In this document: one piece after another, positions 63,960 to 64,000 of the stretch
How the letters are laid out: every line of letters starts with the position of its first letter
How positions within the stretch are numbered: the stretch's first letter is position 1
Origin: Nephrocerus scutellatus
Taxonomy: Eukaryota > Arthropoda > Insecta > Diptera > Pipunculidae
Length of the DNA stretch: 64,000 nt
Assembly: GCA_947095585.1 (NCBI GenBank)
Contig: OX352762.1
Location: forward strand, 47,173,335-47,237,334
Direction: 5' to 3'
Translations under genes and position numbers: made by a program
The notes under the pieces: model-generated
Told to the model about the DNA's origin: nothing
Database searches by the model: none
The model's input: the letters and a program-made list of their open reading frames with translations, nothing else

Positions 63960-64000
63960 TTCCGAATTTCATGCGAATTGCTTGCGAAATTGATTTGTTC
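63960..64000 (+). repeat. Truncated last monomer at the window edge
   Basis: The final unit starts at 63,960 and is cut by the end of the window after 41 bases, at GATTTGTTC. It carries GCGAATTGC and TTGCGAAAT. The array clearly continues beyond the window. Confidence 0.95.

Larger units (their letters stand above)
1..64000 (+). repeat. 118-bp satellite DNA array filling the whole window
   Basis: A monomer of 118 bp repeats head to tail from the first base to the last, always in the same orientation. TTCCGAATTT recurs at 1, 119, 237, 355, 473, 591, 709 and 827, and this rhythm continues to 63,960. Allowing for short and long variants there are roughly 540-550 units. I saw no inverted segment, transposon, gene or unique DNA, and neither edge of the array is present. 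Consensus composition is about 36% G+C, with four CpG per unit against about 3.7 expected from base content, so CpG is not depleted. Size, homogeneity and nested higher-order structure are typical of eukaryotic centromeric or heterochromatic satellites. Species and exact chromosomal role cannot be read from the sequence. Confidence 0.98.

Noticed and set aside
1..64000. CRISPR array
   Set aside because: Repeats are 118 bp, directly adjacent, with no unique spacers and no cas genes; the variation is substitution within monomers.
1..64000. CENP-B box in the monomer
   Set aside because: The TTCG-n4-A-nn-CGGG core is not present on either strand. The nearest feature, TTCCGAATTTC, lacks the CGGG part.
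1..64000. Protein repeat gene (long repetitive coding sequence)
   Set aside because: The repeat length is not a multiple of three and stop codons (for example TAG in CATAGG and AATAGTC) recur in every unit, so no frame stays open.
1..64000. tRNA, rRNA or other structured RNA genes, and telomere repeats
   Set aside because: No tRNA-like arm pattern, rRNA-like segment or TTAGGG/TTTAGGG-type run was seen; the sequence is satellite throughout.
1..64000. Nucleosome-phasing interpretation of the roughly 10-bp spacing of A/T runs
   Set aside because: AATTT, GAAATTG, AAATT, ATATT and AATTT runs are spaced near 10 bp over part of the monomer, but I could not compute periodicity, and 118 bp does not match a standard nucleosome repeat.

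Overview
The whole 64 kb window is one uninterrupted tandem satellite DNA array. The basic unit is an AT-rich monomer of 118 bp (consensus about 36% G+C by hand count), repeated head to tail in one orientation about 540-550 times. No other sequence was seen: no gene, RNA gene, transposon insertion, unique spacer or flanking DNA. The array runs off both ends: base 1 happens to be monomer position 1, and the last 41 bases are the start of another monomer. Monomer positions below count from the first T of TTCCGAATTT. An array of this size and organisation points to a eukaryotic nuclear chromosome, either a centromeric or pericentromeric block or a large heterochromatic or subtelomeric knob. The sequence does not let me name the species or prove centromere function.

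The array is organised at several nested scales. (1) Inside the monomer, TTCCAGA-type cores at positions 39, 48 and 69, plus a related TTCCGAATTTCAT at position 1, suggest it grew from shorter repeats. (2) Length variants of 88, 97, 132 and 148 bp fit losses or gains between those cores. (3) Monomer variants follow fixed orders that make higher-order repeats (HORs). The HORs are themselves tandemly duplicated with periods of about 708, 1,666, 3,422/3,658, 3,450/3,686, 8,248/4,249, 1,331, 2,684 and 1,622 bp. Nearly every period equals n x 118 plus or minus 30 x k, adjusted for identifiable small indels.

Layout: 0-2.3 kb, block P (hexameric start); 2.3-3.4 kb, block Q (88-bp variants); 3.4-6.74 kb, two 1,666-bp copies; 6.74-9.12 kb, P and Q again; 9.12-16.24 kb, two P+Q copies; 16.24-18.3 kb, mixed blocks; 18.3-25.3 kb, two Q-rich copies of about 3.45 kb; 24.8-45.6 kb, an A-B-C / A-C / A-B-C series; 45.6-49.4 kb, an internally deleted B-C-Q copy; 49.4-51.0 kb, two 1,331-bp units marked by a 35-bp monomer remnant; 51.0-57.5 kb, 2,684-bp copies; 57.5-60.2 kb, a less homogenised zone with many private mutations; 60.2-64 kb, P+Q again.

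Open reading frames of 60-94 codons recur only because the monomer recurs. Since 118 is not a multiple of 3, the frame shifts at each monomer boundary, so I annotate no protein-coding gene. Possible activity lies in chromatin or satellite RNA. Each monomer carries about two TTCnnGAA heat-shock-element-like pairs 30 bp apart and several short dyads. Many variants carry a perfect ATGCAAAT octamer. These are sequence observations with no demonstrated function.
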